Origin: Phycicoccus sp. Soil802
GTDB lineage: Bacteria > Actinomycetota > Actinomycetes > Actinomycetales > Dermatophilaceae
NCBI RefSeq assembly: GCF_001429605.1
Contig: NZ_LMSS01000004.1
Span: 124,001-188,000 of the forward strand
Length of the DNA stretch: 64,000 nt
Direction: 5' to 3'
Positions 18,055 through 26,504 of this stretch are shown here, in pieces; position 1 is the stretch's first letter; every line of letters begins with the position of its first letter. The notes beneath the pieces were generated by a model. That model did no database searches. It saw only the letters and a program-made list of their open reading frames with translations, and was not told where the DNA came from. Made by a program: the position numbers and the translations under genes.

Positions 18055-19239
18055 CTAGAAGTCGTCGAGCGACAACGCGACGACCCGGTCGTCGTCTGCG
18101 GCAGGGGTGCCGCGGAAGGTGTTGCTCGTCAGCACCCACAGCCGACCGTCGGGCGCGGCAACCGCATCACGCAGCCGGCCGTACCTGCCCTCGAGCAGCC
18201 GGTCGGGCCTGCCGACCCCGTTGGTGGTCAACGGGACCCGCCAGAGCGACTCGCCCCTCAGTGCGGCCATCCAGACGGCGCCCTCGGTCACGGCGATCCC
18301 GCTCGGTGAGGCGTCGGAGGTCGCCCACTGGACGAGGGGGTCGGTGAAACCCGAGCGTCCGGCCCTGCCCTCGACGACCGGCCAGCCGTAGTTGCGGCCG
18401 GGCTGGATGAGGTTGAGCTCGTCCCACGTGTTCTGGCCGAACTCGCTGGCGAACATCCGCCCGTCGGGTGCCCACGCGATGCCCTGGACGTTGCGGTGCC
18501 CGTAGCTCCAGACCGGGGAGGCGCCGAACGGGTTGCCGGGAGCGGGCTTGCCGTCCTTGGTGATCCTGAGGATCTTGCCGCCGAGGGCCTCCTTGTCCTG
18601 CGACCGGTCCGACTTCCCTGCGTCACCGGTCGTGACGTAGAGGTAGCCGTCGGGGCCGAAGGCGAGTCGCCCGCCGTTGTGGTGGCCGGCCTTGGGTATG
18701 CCGCGCAGCACCACAGTGGGCCGGGTCGCCGCGCCGTCCGCGAAGGTCAGCCGCACAACGCGGTTGTCCTCGGCCGCCGTGAAGTAGACGAAGATGCTCT
18801 GGTCGGTGGCGAAGTCGGGGGAGACCGCGACGCCGAGCAACCCGCCCTCGCCGTCCGGGGTGACCCCGGGGACCTCGCCCAGGACCCTCGGCGCCTGACC
18901 GGCCCGGACCTGCAGGAGCCGCCCCTCGTCGCGCAACGTGACGAGGGCCGACCCGTCGGGCAGGAACGCCAGGCCCCACGGGACGTCGAGGTCCTTGGCG
19001 ATGGTCGCGGTGGCGGCAGCGCTCGTCGGACTCCTGGTCGTCGACGGGCTCGTGGTCGTCGAGGCGCTCGAGGTCGCGGAGGTGCTGATCCGGGGAGCCG
19101 AGACCGTTCCCGTCGGGCCGGGGTCGTCGCCCGAGCAGCCGCTGACGAGCAGCACACCGACGACCACGGAGGCGGTTGCGGCCCCTGCGGAGGTGCGCCC
19201 TGGACCCTTGCGCCTCGGATGGACTGGTGCACGCGGCAT
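18055..19239 (-). CDS. PQQ-dependent sugar dehydrogenase-like lipoprotein
   Basis: Six-bladed beta-propeller of the soluble glucose/aldose dehydrogenase family, 394 residues, exported and lipid-anchored. The N-terminus is basic, followed by a hydrophobic stretch and lipobox VSGC near residue 35, then a Thr/Ser-rich linker (to about 80). The domain starts IAKDLDVPWGLAFLPDGSAL, with GEGGLLGVAVSPDF, HHNGGRLAFGPDGYLYV and GHRNVQGIAWAPDG matching the quinone/calcium scaffold. It probably oxidises a sugar outside the membrane; the PQQ ligands are not verified. The start codon lies in the word CACGCGGCATACC. No PQQ synthesis gene is in the window. Confidence 0.87.
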   Translation of the reverse strand: MPRAPVHPRRKGPGRTSAGAATASVVVGVLLVSGCSGDDPGPTGTVSAPRISTSATSSASTTTSPSTTRSPTSAAATATIAKDLDVPWGLAFLPDGSALVTLRDEGRLLQVRAGQAPRVLGEVPGVTPDGEGGLLGVAVSPDFATDQSIFVYFTAAEDNRVVRLTFADGAATRPTVVLRGIPKAGHHNGGRLAFGPDGYLYVTTGDAGKSDRSQDKEALGGKILRITKDGKPAPGNPFGASPVWSYGHRNVQGIAWAPDGRMFASEFGQNTWDELNLIQPGRNYGWPVVEGRAGRSGFTDPLVQWATSDASPSGIAVTEGAVWMAALRGESLWRVPLTTNGVGRPDRLLEGRYGRLRDAVAAPDGRLWVLTSNTFRGTPAADDDRVVALSLDDF

Positions 19240-19288
19240 ACCCCATTGTGCGGGATGGGCACCCTGCGAACGCCGATGGAGACGGGGC

Positions 19289-19294
19289 TACCGT
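19289..19294 (+). promoter_or_regulatory. -10 box of the hydroxyacid dehydrogenase gene (leaderless)
   Basis: TACCGT, seven bases, then ATG 19302. No ribosome site is visible. Confidence 0.45.
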
Positions 19295-19301
19295 GCTGGA
19301 C

Positions 19302-20228
19302 ATGACTCTCGTGACCCTGCCCGGACCGGAGTGGCTCGAAGCTGTGGGCCCGGTCTCCGGCATCGAGCTGGCAGTCTGGGACCTCGACGGTGTGCCCGAC
19401 CGTGCCGACGAGGTCAGGGTGGTCGTGCCGCCCTACATCGGTGCCGGCGAGCGGCTCGCGGTCCTGTCACAGCTGCCGCACCTCGAGCTGGTGCAGCTGC
19501 TCACCGCCGGCTACGACAACGTCCTCGCCGTGCTGCCCGACGCCGTGCTGCTGGCCAACGCCACGGGGGTCCACGACGCCTCGACCGCCGAGCTCGCCGT
19601 GGCCCTGACGTTGGCGAGCCTGCGCGACTTCCCGGACTTCGTTGCGGCGCAACGGGATCGGACCTGGCTGCCCTCGGTGTTCCACGAGTCGTTGGCCGAC
19701 AAGCGGGTGCTCGTGCTGGGGTACGGCTCGATCGGTCGAGCGGTCGCGGCCCGGCTGACGCCGTTCGAGGTGCAGGTGACCGCCGTCGCCAGCCGTGCCC
19801 GGGCGGGCGACGAGCTGGTGCGGTCGGTGCACGGGGTCGACGAGCTGCCGGAGCTGCTGCCACACCACGACGTGGTGGTCGTGATCGTGCCCCTGAGCGA
19901 CCAGACGGCCGGGCTGGTCGACGACGAGTTCCTCGCGGCGATGCCCGACGGGTCGTTGCTGGTCAACGTCGCCCGTGGTGGGGTGGTCGAGACCGACGCG
20001 CTCGTGCGGCACGCGACCGCCGGCCGGATCCGGGCCGCCCTCGACGTCACCGACCCCGAGCCGCTGCCCGCCGACCACCCGCTGTGGGGACTGCCGGGCG
20101 TGTTCATCACGCCCCACGTGGGTGGTGCGTCGACGGCCTTCATGCCGCGGGCGGCCCGGCTGCTCCAGGAGCAGCTGGGCGCGTATGCAGCAGGTCGGCC
20201 CCTGCGCAACCTCGTCGCGCGCGACTGA
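19302..20228 (+). CDS. D-isomer specific 2-hydroxyacid dehydrogenase
   Basis: NAD(P)-dependent dehydrogenase, 308 residues, shorter than SerA and lacking an ACT domain. The nucleotide loop VLGYGSIGRAVAARL is near residue 145; catalytic Arg is in NVARGGVVETDAL near 225, Glu in DVTDPEPLPADHPLW near 250, and His in ITPHVGGAS near 272. Such enzymes act on glyoxylate, hydroxypyruvate, lactate or phosphite; the substrate cannot be told. I used the ATG at 19302, as the longer frame overlaps the divergent lipoprotein start. The family N-terminus resembles that of short phosphoglycerate dehydrogenase-like proteins of actinobacteria. Confidence 0.9.
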   Translation: MTLVTLPGPEWLEAVGPVSGIELAVWDLDGVPDRADEVRVVVPPYIGAGERLAVLSQLPHLELVQLLTAGYDNVLAVLPDAVLLANATGVHDASTAELAVALTLASLRDFPDFVAAQRDRTWLPSVFHESLADKRVLVLGYGSIGRAVAARLTPFEVQVTAVASRARAGDELVRSVHGVDELPELLPHHDVVVVIVPLSDQTAGLVDDEFLAAMPDGSLLVNVARGGVVETDALVRHATAGRIRAALDVTDPEPLPADHPLWGLPGVFITPHVGGASTAFMPRAARLLQEQLGAYAAGRPLRNLVARD

Positions 20229-20230
20229 CC

Positions 20231-21040
20231 TCAGGCGGACGGGGTCTGGTCAGGCGCCATCCCGATGCGGTCGACGACCAGGGCAGGCACGTGGGCGGCC
20301 TGGTCCGCATCGTCGGGGTCAGCACGGTCGGGGAAGTCGAAGACCGCGACCATCGACTGCATCGGGTAGTCGGGCACGACGTCGGCGGTCCGGATCACCA
20401 GGCCGTCGACCGCGAAGCTCGCGCCGTCCGGCGCCCAGTCGACGCTGTAGGTGTGGAACTCGCTGACGTCGATCGGCACACGCGGAGCGTCGAAGTCGTC
20501 GACCAGCCGAGGGTCGCGGAACGGGTGCACCCCCATCCCCACCGCGGCGCCCTCTGCGGTGATCGCGTCGCCGAAGACCTCCACGACGCAGAGCTCCCCA
20601 CACCGGTCCGGCTGGTCCTCGAGGCCGACCAGCCACCAGGCGGCCATCGACCGCGACGTGAGGTCCATCCGCGCCCGCAGCTCCAGGCGGCCGAAGCGGG
20701 GCGTCCAGCCCCACATCGTCGGCTGGGCCTCGCGCACCAGGGCGCCCTCGCGCACCGGCTGCTGGCCGATGGTGCTCCCGACCGGGCCGGCGAAGACGCC
20801 GGACTGCACTCCGGACACGCGCAGCGGTCCGTGGTCGTCGGGGCACCACAGGCCGTGCTCGGGGGGGATGGTGAGGTGCAGGCACGAGTCGCGCACGGCA
20901 TACGTGGCCGCGCTGGCGGCCCGGGAGCTCCACTGGGGGAGGTAGGACGGGACCCACACCGAGAGGTCGAGGTCGGGGTCCGCGAAGTCGTCGACGAAGC
21001 CCTGGTGGCCGGGGTCGTCCTGGGCGCGGTCGGCGGTCAT
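20231..21040 (-). CDS. Glycoside hydrolase family 16-like protein, atypical active site
   Basis: 269 residues, no signal peptide, so apparently cytosolic. The beta-jelly-roll pattern of GH16/laminarinase is visible: FGRLELRARM, AAWWLVGLEDQ, the active-site strand GELCVVEVFGD near residue 155, and FHTYSVDWAPDGASFAVDGL near 210. The classical motif is E-x-D-x-x-E; here the Asp is Cys (E-L-C-V-V-E), while both Glu are kept. Activity is therefore uncertain. The gene is convergent with the dehydrogenase (2 bp gap) and divergent from the BNR protein at 21093. It could be a retaining glucanase-like enzyme or a carbohydrate-binding relative. Confidence 0.72.
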   Translation of the reverse strand: MTADRAQDDPGHQGFVDDFADPDLDLSVWVPSYLPQWSSRAASAATYAVRDSCLHLTIPPEHGLWCPDDHGPLRVSGVQSGVFAGPVGSTIGQQPVREGALVREAQPTMWGWTPRFGRLELRARMDLTSRSMAAWWLVGLEDQPDRCGELCVVEVFGDAITAEGAAVGMGVHPFRDPRLVDDFDAPRVPIDVSEFHTYSVDWAPDGASFAVDGLVIRTADVVPDYPMQSMVAVFDFPDRADPDDADQAAHVPALVVDRIGMAPDQTPSA

Positions 21041-21092
21041 GTCCCCATCGTGACGGGTGCCACCGTCAGACGTCAGTGCCATATTGGGAGCC

Positions 21093-22202
21093 ATGGGAGA
21101 CACGGCTGAGCGCACTGCTGGGGAGACCATCATCGGGATCGGGACGCGCAAGGGCCTGTGGCTGGCCCGCAGCACGGACCGGCGCACCTGGACGGTCGAG
21201 GGACCGCACTTCCTGATGAGCGAGGTGCTGTCCCTGTTGTTCGACACGAGGCGCGACACCCCGAGGCTGCTGGTGGGCTTCCGGTCGTCGCACTGGGGCC
21301 CCTCGCTCCAGCACTCCGATGACTTCGGCGCCACCTGGGTGGAGCACCCCGAGGGCTCGATCCGCTTCCCCGAGGACACCGACACCGCGCTCAAGGCCAC
21401 CTGGCAGCTCGTCGCCGACCCGCACGACCCCGACGTGGTCTGGGCCGGCACGGAGCCCCAGGGGCTGTGGCGCAGCGCCGACGGTGGCGAGACGTTCGAG
21501 CTCAACCGGGGGCTGTGGGAGCACCCGCACCGGCCCGAGTGGGGCGAGGGGTTCGGTGGCGGTGCGATCCACACCGTCCTGCCCAGCCCGGCCAGCCCGG
21601 ACCACATGCTCGTCGCGATGAGCACCGGGGGCGTCTACAACACCCGTGATGGCGGACAGTCGTGGACCCCGGGCAACACCGGCATCCACGCCTACTTCCA
21701 GCCCCACGACGAGTGGCCCGAGTTCGGCCAGTGCGTGCACAAGGTGGTCCGCGACAGCGCCACCGCCACCCGCCTGTACGCGCAGAACCACCGGGGCGTC
21801 TACCGGTCGGACGACGACGGGGTCACCTGGACCTCGATCGAGGCGGGGCTGCCCACCAACTTCGGCATGACCGCGCTGGCCCACCCGACCCAGGGCGACA
21901 CGGTGTGGCTCGTGCCCATCGCCTCGGACGGCGAGCGGATCCCCCCTGCGGCGGAGCTGCAGGTGCAGCGCAGCGACGACGCGGGTGCGCACTGGCGCAC
22001 GCAGCACGAGGGCCTGCCGTCGCCGTCCTACACGAACGTCCTGCGCGACGCCGCAGGGCTCGACACCCACGACGACCCCGGCCTCTACCTCGGCACCCGC
22101 AACGGCGAGGTCTACGCCTCGCTCGACGGCGGCGAGTCCTTCGACCGGGTCGTCGAGCAGCTCCCCGACGTCCTGTGCGTCCGGGCGGTCACGCTCCGAT
22201 GA
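21093..22202 (+). CDS. BNR/sialidase-type beta-propeller protein
   Basis: 369 residues, no signal peptide. Several Asp-box (BNR) repeats S-x-D-x-G-x-x-W are visible: SDDFGATW, SADGGETF, TRDGGQSW, SDDDGVTW, SDDAGAHW and SLDGGESF, spaced as in a six- or seven-bladed propeller. Asp-boxes are structural; no sialidase Arg triad is evident, so a sialidase label is not justified. Its stop overlaps the ATG of the MoaD-like gene, so the two are made together. This pairing recurs in actinobacteria as far as I recall, which suggests a joint, uncharacterised role. Confidence 0.85.
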   Translation: MGDTAERTAGETIIGIGTRKGLWLARSTDRRTWTVEGPHFLMSEVLSLLFDTRRDTPRLLVGFRSSHWGPSLQHSDDFGATWVEHPEGSIRFPEDTDTALKATWQLVADPHDPDVVWAGTEPQGLWRSADGGETFELNRGLWEHPHRPEWGEGFGGGAIHTVLPSPASPDHMLVAMSTGGVYNTRDGGQSWTPGNTGIHAYFQPHDEWPEFGQCVHKVVRDSATATRLYAQNHRGVYRSDDDGVTWTSIEAGLPTNFGMTALAHPTQGDTVWLVPIASDGERIPPAAELQVQRSDDAGAHWRTQHEGLPSPSYTNVLRDAAGLDTHDDPGLYLGTRNGEVYASLDGGESFDRVVEQLPDVLCVRAVTLR

Positions 22203-22483
22203 CCGCGCGGGTCGTCCTGCCGGGTCTGTTGCGCGACCTGGCCGAGGGTGCTGCCGAGCTCCCCGTCGAGCTGTCGGCGGATGCACCCCTCGCCGAGGTG
22301 CTCGACCGGGCTTTCGAGCCGTGGCCGATCCTCGCCTCCCGCGTCCGCGACGAGCGCGGGCAGATCCGCCGCCACGTCAACGTGTTCGTCGACGGCGAGG
22401 ACGCCAAGCGCGCCGACGGCGTGCAGACGCGGGTGTCGCCGACCTCGACGGTCCACGTGATCAACGCCGTCTCCGGCGGCTGA
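22199..22483 (+). CDS. MoaD/ThiS-like ubiquitin-fold sulfur carrier
   Basis: 94 residues, ATG overlapping the stop of the propeller gene. Beta-grasp pattern VVLPGLLRDLAEG, helix APLAEVLDRAFEPWP, strand HVNVFVDGEDAKR, ending STVHVINAVSGG with the C-terminal Gly-Gly that is adenylated and converted to a thiocarboxylate in MoaD, ThiS and mycobacterial CysO. No activating E1-like (MoeB/ThiF) gene is nearby. The convergent gene at 22558 encodes a cysteine-synthase-fold enzyme, a family that includes the CysO partner CysM; a functional link is inference. Confidence 0.85.
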   Translation: MTARVVLPGLLRDLAEGAAELPVELSADAPLAEVLDRAFEPWPILASRVRDERGQIRRHVNVFVDGEDAKRADGVQTRVSPTSTVHVINAVSGG

Positions 22484-22492
22484 CCCGCGGCA

Positions 22493-22540
22493 GTCTTTGA
22501 GGGGTTGGCCACGTCAGAGCGTGGTGAATCCATCAAGGAC
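22493..22540. terminator. Imperfect hairpin, GTCTTTGA family, copy 2
   Basis: Arms of 21 bases beginning GTCTTTGAGGGGTTGGCCAC and ending ATCAAGGAC, about 16 of 21 paired, 6-nt loop. It is clearly related to the hairpin at 6939-6986 but decayed. It lies between two convergent genes. Confidence 0.5.
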
Positions 22541-22557
22541 TCGTGGGTAAGCCCGGG

Positions 22558-23667
22558 TCAGGCGGTCCAGATCCCGTCGTCCCAGGCCCGCTCGAGAACT
22601 CTTCGATGGGGGCCGAGGTCCCAGCCGCGCTCGGTGAGCCAGTCGTCGTTGCGGTAGGTGCCGGCATACCGCTCCGACCCGTCGCACAGCAGCGAGACGA
22701 TGCTGCCGGACTCGCCGCGCTCAGCCATCTCGCAGGCCAGCCGTAGGGCCCCGAAGAGGTTGGTGCCGGTCGAGGCGCCGGCGCGCAGGCCGGTGCGCTC
22801 GGTGAGGAACCGCATCGCCGCGACCGAGGCGGCGTCGGGCACCAGCAGCATGCGGTCGACGACGCTCGGGATGAAGCTGGGCTCCACGCGCGGTCGGCCG
22901 ATGCCCTCGATCCGCGACCCGCAGGCCGCCGAGACGCCCTCGTCGTCACCGCAGAAGCCGGGGAAGAAGGCCGACCGCTCCGGGTCGACGACACAGACCT
23001 GGCTGGACAGGCCGCGGTAGCGGACGAACCGTCCGATCGTGGCACTCGTGCCGCCGGTCCCGGCGCCGACGACGACCCAGTGCGGCACCGGGTGCCGCTC
23101 CCTGGCCATCTGCTCGAAGATCGACTCCGCGATGTTGTTGTTGCCCCGCCAGTCGGTCGCGCGCTCGGCGTAGGTGAACTGGTCGAGGTAGTGCCCGCCA
23201 CGCTCCTCGGCCAGCCGGCGCGCCTCGTCGTAGACCTCGGAGGCGTCCTCGACGAGGTGGCACCGACCGCCCTCGCGCTCGATCAGGGCGATCTTCTCCG
23301 GGCTCGTCGTGCTGACCATGACGGCGATGAACGGCAGCCCGAGCATGCGCGCGAAGTACGCCTCGGACACGGCCGTCGACCCGCTCGAGGCCTCGATGAC
23401 GGTCGTGCCCTCGTGCAGCTCGCCGTTGCAGAGCGCGTAGAGGAACAGCGAGCGGGCGAGCCGGTGCTTGAGGCTGCCGGTCGGGTGCGTCGACTCGTCC
23501 TTGAGGTAGAGGTCGACGTCGGGCAGGCCGGGCACCGGCACGTGCACCAGGTGGGTGTCGGCGCTGCGGTTGGCGTCGGCCTGGATGCGTCGGACGGCCT
23601 CGTCGAGCCACGCCCGGTCGGTCGGGGTGGACGTCACGGCGTCGATCAGGGTGGGCCCCTGTTCCAT
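22558..23667 (-). CDS. PLP-dependent cysteine synthase family protein (Cds1-like)
   Basis: Fold-type II PLP enzyme, 369 residues. The PLP lysine lies in [15 protein letters not shown] near residue 67, the substrate loop in [16 protein letters not shown] near 93, and the phosphate loop in [17 protein letters not shown] near 200. Length and the [10 protein letters not shown] form fit the actinobacterial branch that includes Mycobacterium Cds1 (Rv3684), a cysteine desulfhydrase releasing H2S, more than CysK. Synthase activity cannot be excluded. Start ATG at 23667. It is convergent with the MoaD-like gene and divergent from the SixA-like phosphatase gene, with a GGTATGCCG word in the gap. Confidence 0.85.
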   Translation of the reverse strand: MEQGPTLIDAVTSTPTDRAWLDEAVRRIQADANRSADTHLVHVPVPGLPDVDLYLKDESTHPTGSLKHRLARSLFLYALCNGELHEGTTVIEASSGSTAVSEAYFARMLGLPFIAVMVSTTSPEKIALIEREGGRCHLVEDASEVYDEARRLAEERGGHYLDQFTYAERATDWRGNNNIAESIFEQMARERHPVPHWVVVGAGTGGTSATIGRFVRYRGLSSQVCVVDPERSAFFPGFCGDDEGVSAACGSRIEGIGRPRVEPSFIPSVVDRMLLVPDAASVAAMRFLTERTGLRAGASTGTNLFGALRLACEMAERGESGSIVSLLCDGSERYAGTYRNDDWLTERGWDLGPHRRVLERAWDDGIWTA

Positions 23668-23816
23668 CGGTCATTCCTCACTGCGCAGCGAGGTATGCCG
23701 TGGCCGCTCGTCGCTGCCCCGGGTCACCTCGTCGTGTGGCACGAGGCTAGCGGCCGGGGCTGGCTGCCGGACCTGCAGGGCTGGCCGTCTGGGGCCATCA
23801 GGGCCATGCTCGGGGT

Positions 23817-24341
23817 ATGACCCTCGCCAGTGATGACAAGGTGCTCATCCTCTTCCGCCACGCCAAGGCGGAGCAGGTCTTCGGCAAGCCCGACCACGAG
23901 CGCGAGCTGACCGGTCGGGGCGTGCGGGACGCCCGCGCGGCCGGGGCCTGGCTGCACGAGCACGAGCTCGGGCCAGAGCTCGTGCTGTGCTCGTCGGCCA
24001 CCCGGACCCGGCAGACCTGGGCCGCCGCCGAGGAGGGCGGAGCCTGCGGGGAGACGGTGGAGTTCTCCGACAGCATCTACTCGGGCGGCGCCGAGACGGT
24101 GCTGCGGTCGCTGCGAGACGCGCCGGGCGAGGTGCAGGTCGTGATGGTGGTCGGCCACAACCCGACGATGGCGATGCTGGCCAGCGGGCTGTCCGAGGGC
24201 GACGGCTCGAGCGCCGCGCACGACTGCCTCGCCGCGGGCTTCCCGACGTCCTCGATCGCGGTGCTGCGCTACTCGGGACCGTGGTCGGGACTCGCGTTCG
24301 GCACGGCAGCGCTGGAACGCTGCCACGTGTCGCGCGGGTGA
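23817..24341 (+). CDS. SixA-like histidine phosphatase
   Basis: 174 residues. Phosphohistidine-phosphatase pattern: VLILFRHAKAEQ near 10-21 (catalytic His in RHA), LTGRGVRDARAAG, CSSATRTRQTW near 60-70 and VVGHNPTMAML near 115 (second His). SixA homologs dephosphorylate HPt domains or NPr in proteobacteria; in actinobacteria the target is unknown. CATGCT six bases before the ATG fits the leaderless pattern. The gap to ilvD holds another CACGCGGCATACC word. It stands as a single-gene unit. Confidence 0.87.
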   Translation: MTLASDDKVLILFRHAKAEQVFGKPDHERELTGRGVRDARAAGAWLHEHELGPELVLCSSATRTRQTWAAAEEGGACGETVEFSDSIYSGGAETVLRSLRDAPGEVQVVMVVGHNPTMAMLASGLSEGDGSSAAHDCLAAGFPTSSIAVLRYSGPWSGLAFGTAALERCHVSRG

Positions 24342-24421
24342 CCACGCGGCATACCAGGGTGGCGTCCTTGCGGCGCCGGTCGGCCAGTGAGACCCGCGTC
24401 CCACCCTGTGGACCCGAGTTC

Positions 24422-24427
24422 TAGACT
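24422..24427 (+). promoter_or_regulatory. -10 box of ilvD (leaderless)
   Basis: TAGACT, six bases, then the ilvD ATG. Same layout as gatC. Confidence 0.6.
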
Positions 24428-24433
24428 GCGGAC

Positions 24434-26161
24434 ATGACGACCACCGAGCCCACTGCGGGGGCGACCACGTCCGGCGTCGACATCAAGCCGCGCAGCCGCG
24501 ACGTCACCGACGGCATCGAGAAGACCGCGGCGCGCGGGATGCTCCGCGCGGTGGGCATGGGCGACGACGACTGGGTCAAGCCGCAGATCGGCGTGGCCAG
24601 CTCCTGGAACGAGATCACGCCCTGCAACCTGTCGCTCGACCGGCTGGCGAAGGCGGTCAAGGACGGCGTGCACTCGGCCGGTGGCTACCCCCTCGAGTTC
24701 GGCACGATCTCGGTCAGCGACGGCATCTCGATGGGCCACGAGGGGATGCACTTCTCGCTGGTGAGCCGCGAGATCATCGCCGACTCCGTCGAGACCGTGA
24801 TGAACGCCGAGCGGCTCGACGGCTCGGTGCTGCTGGCCGGCTGCGACAAGTCGCTGCCGGGGATGCTGATGGCCGCCGCTCGCCTCGACCTCAGCTCGGT
24901 CTTCCTCTACGCCGGGTCGATCCTGCCGGGCATCGCCAAGCTCTCCGACGGCTCGGAGAAGACGGTCACGATCATCGACGCGTTCGAGGCCGTCGGCGCC
25001 TGTGCTGCCGGGTTGATGTCGCGGGCGGACGTCGACGCGATCGAGCGCGCGATCTGTCCCGGCGAAGGCGCCTGCGGCGGGATGTACACCGCCAACACGA
25101 TGGCGTCCGTGGCCGAGGCGATGGGGATGTCGCTGCCCGGCTCGGCCGCCCCGCCCGCGACCGACCGTCGACGCGACGGTTTCGCCCGCAAGTCCGGTGA
25201 GGCGGTCGTCGAGCTGCTGCGTCGCGGCATCACCGCGCGCGACATCATGACCAAGGAGGCGTTCGAGAACGCCATCGCCGTCGTGATGGCCTTCGGTGGC
25301 TCGACCAACGCCGTCCTGCACCTGCTCGCCATCGCCAACGAGGCGGAGGTCGACCTGACCCTCGACGACTTCGTCCGTGTCGGCGCCAAGGTGCCGCACC
25401 TGGCCGACGTGAAGCCGTTCGGCCAGTACGTCATGACCGACATCGACCGGGTCGGGGGAGTGCCGGTCGTCATGCGGGCGCTGCTCGACGCGGGGCTGCT
25501 GCACGGCGACTGCCTGACCGTGACCGGCCGGACCATGGCCGAGAACCTCGCCGACATCGCCCCGCCCGACGTCGACGGCAAGGTCGTCCGCGCGATGGCC
25601 CAGCCCATCCACAAGACCGGCGGCATCACGATCCTCAAGGGGACGCTCGCGCCCGAAGGGGCCGTCGTGAAGTCGGCCGGCTTCGACTCCGACGTCTTCG
25701 AGGGCACGGCGCGGGTGTTCGACGGCGAGCGGGCCGCGATGGACGCGGTCGAGGACGGCTCGCTCAAGGCCGGCGACGTCGTCGTCATCCGCTACGAGGG
25801 CCCCAAGGGCGGTCCCGGCATGCGCGAGATGCTGGCCGTGACCGGCGCCATCAAGGGTGCGGGCCTCGGCAAGGAGGTGCTGCTCCTGACCGACGGCCGG
25901 TTCTCCGGGGGGACGACGGGTCTCTGTGTCGGGCACGTCGCCCCCGAGGCCGTCGACGGTGGGCCGATCGCGTTCGTGCAGGACGGAGACCGGATCACCC
26001 TCGACGTCGCGAACGGTGTGCTCGACGTCCACGTCGACGAGGCCGAGCTGGCCCGACGGGCGGAGGGCTTCGAGCCGCCGGCCTCGAAGTACCCGCGCGG
26101 CGTCCTGGCCAAGTACCGCAAGCTGGTCGGCAGTGCGAGCGGCGGTGCCGTCTGCGGCTAG
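24434..26161 (+). CDS. ilvD: Dihydroxy-acid dehydratase
   Basis: Iron-sulfur dehydratase turning 2,3-dihydroxy-isovalerate and 2,3-dihydroxy-3-methylvalerate into the 2-keto acids; 575 residues. Cluster cysteines are seen in [13 protein letters not shown] near residue 64, [10 protein letters not shown] near 137 and [12 protein letters not shown] near 210. The C-terminal swivelling domain has [15 protein letters not shown]. It lies ahead of ilvBNC but is separated by a palindrome and the ilvB leader, so it has its own promoter. Full-length and unambiguous. Confidence 0.97.
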   Translation: MTTTEPTAGATTSGVDIKPRSRDVTDGIEKTAARGMLRAVGMGDDDWVKPQIGVASSWNEITPCNLSLDRLAKAVKDGVHSAGGYPLEFGTISVSDGISMGHEGMHFSLVSREIIADSVETVMNAERLDGSVLLAGCDKSLPGMLMAAARLDLSSVFLYAGSILPGIAKLSDGSEKTVTIIDAFEAVGACAAGLMSRADVDAIERAICPGEGACGGMYTANTMASVAEAMGMSLPGSAAPPATDRRRDGFARKSGEAVVELLRRGITARDIMTKEAFENAIAVVMAFGGSTNAVLHLLAIANEAEVDLTLDDFVRVGAKVPHLADVKPFGQYVMTDIDRVGGVPVVMRALLDAGLLHGDCLTVTGRTMAENLADIAPPDVDGKVVRAMAQPIHKTGGITILKGTLAPEGAVVKSAGFDSDVFEGTARVFDGERAAMDAVEDGSLKAGDVVVIRYEGPKGGPGMREMLAVTGAIKGAGLGKEVLLLTDGRFSGGTTGLCVGHVAPEAVDGGPIAFVQDGDRITLDVANGVLDVHVDEAELARRAEGFEPPASKYPRGVLAKYRKLVGSASGGAVCG

Positions 26162-26191
26162 GCCGTTCAGCTCGCGGGGTCCCTTCTCTCG

Positions 26192-26242
26192 CGGTTCGAG
26201 GTATTCGGCGACCGGGACCCGGTCGCCGAATATCTCGAACCG
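26192..26242. terminator. 51-bp near-perfect palindrome after ilvD
   Basis: Two 25-base arms (CGGTTCGAGGTATTCGGCGA... and its complement) with one G-T pair and a one-base loop at 26217. No T tract follows. Probable ilvD terminator, of the same loopless style as the gatB palindrome. Apart from this, the leader gene and the attenuator, nothing is seen in 26162-26504. Confidence 0.7.
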
Positions 26243-26329
26243 GGTTTGTGAGTGAGACGACAGTCCCGGATCGTGGGACCGGTTGTCTCGTACGTTGACA
26301 CCACCAGTGGACGGCGGGAGAGTTCTCGT

Positions 26330-26356
26330 GTGGCACGAATTCTCGTACTTCACTAG
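26330..26356 (+). CDS. ilvB leader peptide (MARILVLH)
   Basis: Eight-codon frame: GTG GCA CGA ATT CTC GTA CTT CAC TAG. Four consecutive codons for Ile, Leu, Val and Leu make ribosome speed sense branched-chain aminoacyl-tRNA. GGGAG lies upstream (26316-26320), 9 bases before the start. The stop codon sits at the foot of the first of two hairpins before ilvB. Actinobacterial ilvB leaders with an RILVL core are known, so this is probably the same element. Confidence 0.85.
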   Translation: MARILVLH

Positions 26357-26421
26357 CGCGCCGGCTCCCGAGCCAGCGCGCTGCCCTCCGTCGTCCTCAC
26401 CTGAGGACTGGAGGGCTTTTT
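26355..26421 (+). promoter_or_regulatory. Transcription attenuator of ilvBNC
   Basis: Hairpin 1 (26355-26382): arms AGCGCGCCGGCTC and GAGCCAGCGCGCT, one mismatch. Hairpin 2 (26384-26415): CCCTCCGTCGTCCTCA against TGAGGACTGGAGGG with tail TTTTT (26417-26421), a standard intrinsic terminator 83 bases before the ilvB start. With the leader peptide it forms a classical ribosome-controlled attenuator: termination when Ile/Leu/Val-tRNA is plentiful. The exact antiterminator pairing was not resolved. The following bases hold a short direct repeat, GAGCAGATCCAGTG twice (26425-26453). Confidence 0.85.
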
Positions 26422-26504
26422 CATGAGCAGATCCAGTGTGAGCAGATCCAGTGGGAACACCTCCAGCCTGAGCAGTTCGAGCGAGAACCGAAAGCGGTAG
26501 TGAC

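Noticed and set aside
21093-22202. Sialidase function for the BNR protein
   Set aside because: Only structural Asp-boxes are seen; no Arg triad, no signal peptide and no sialic acid genes nearby.
26328-26426. A GTG frame starting two bases earlier (MWHEFSYFTSAP...) across the ilvB attenuator
   Set aside because: It reads through both hairpins and lacks sense as a regulator; the shifted frame MARILVLH has the Ile/Leu/Val codons and stops at the hairpin.
26243-26504. T-box riboswitch before ilvB
   Set aside because: No T-box sequence (TGGNACCGCG) or specifier-loop architecture is visible; the leader peptide explains the region better.
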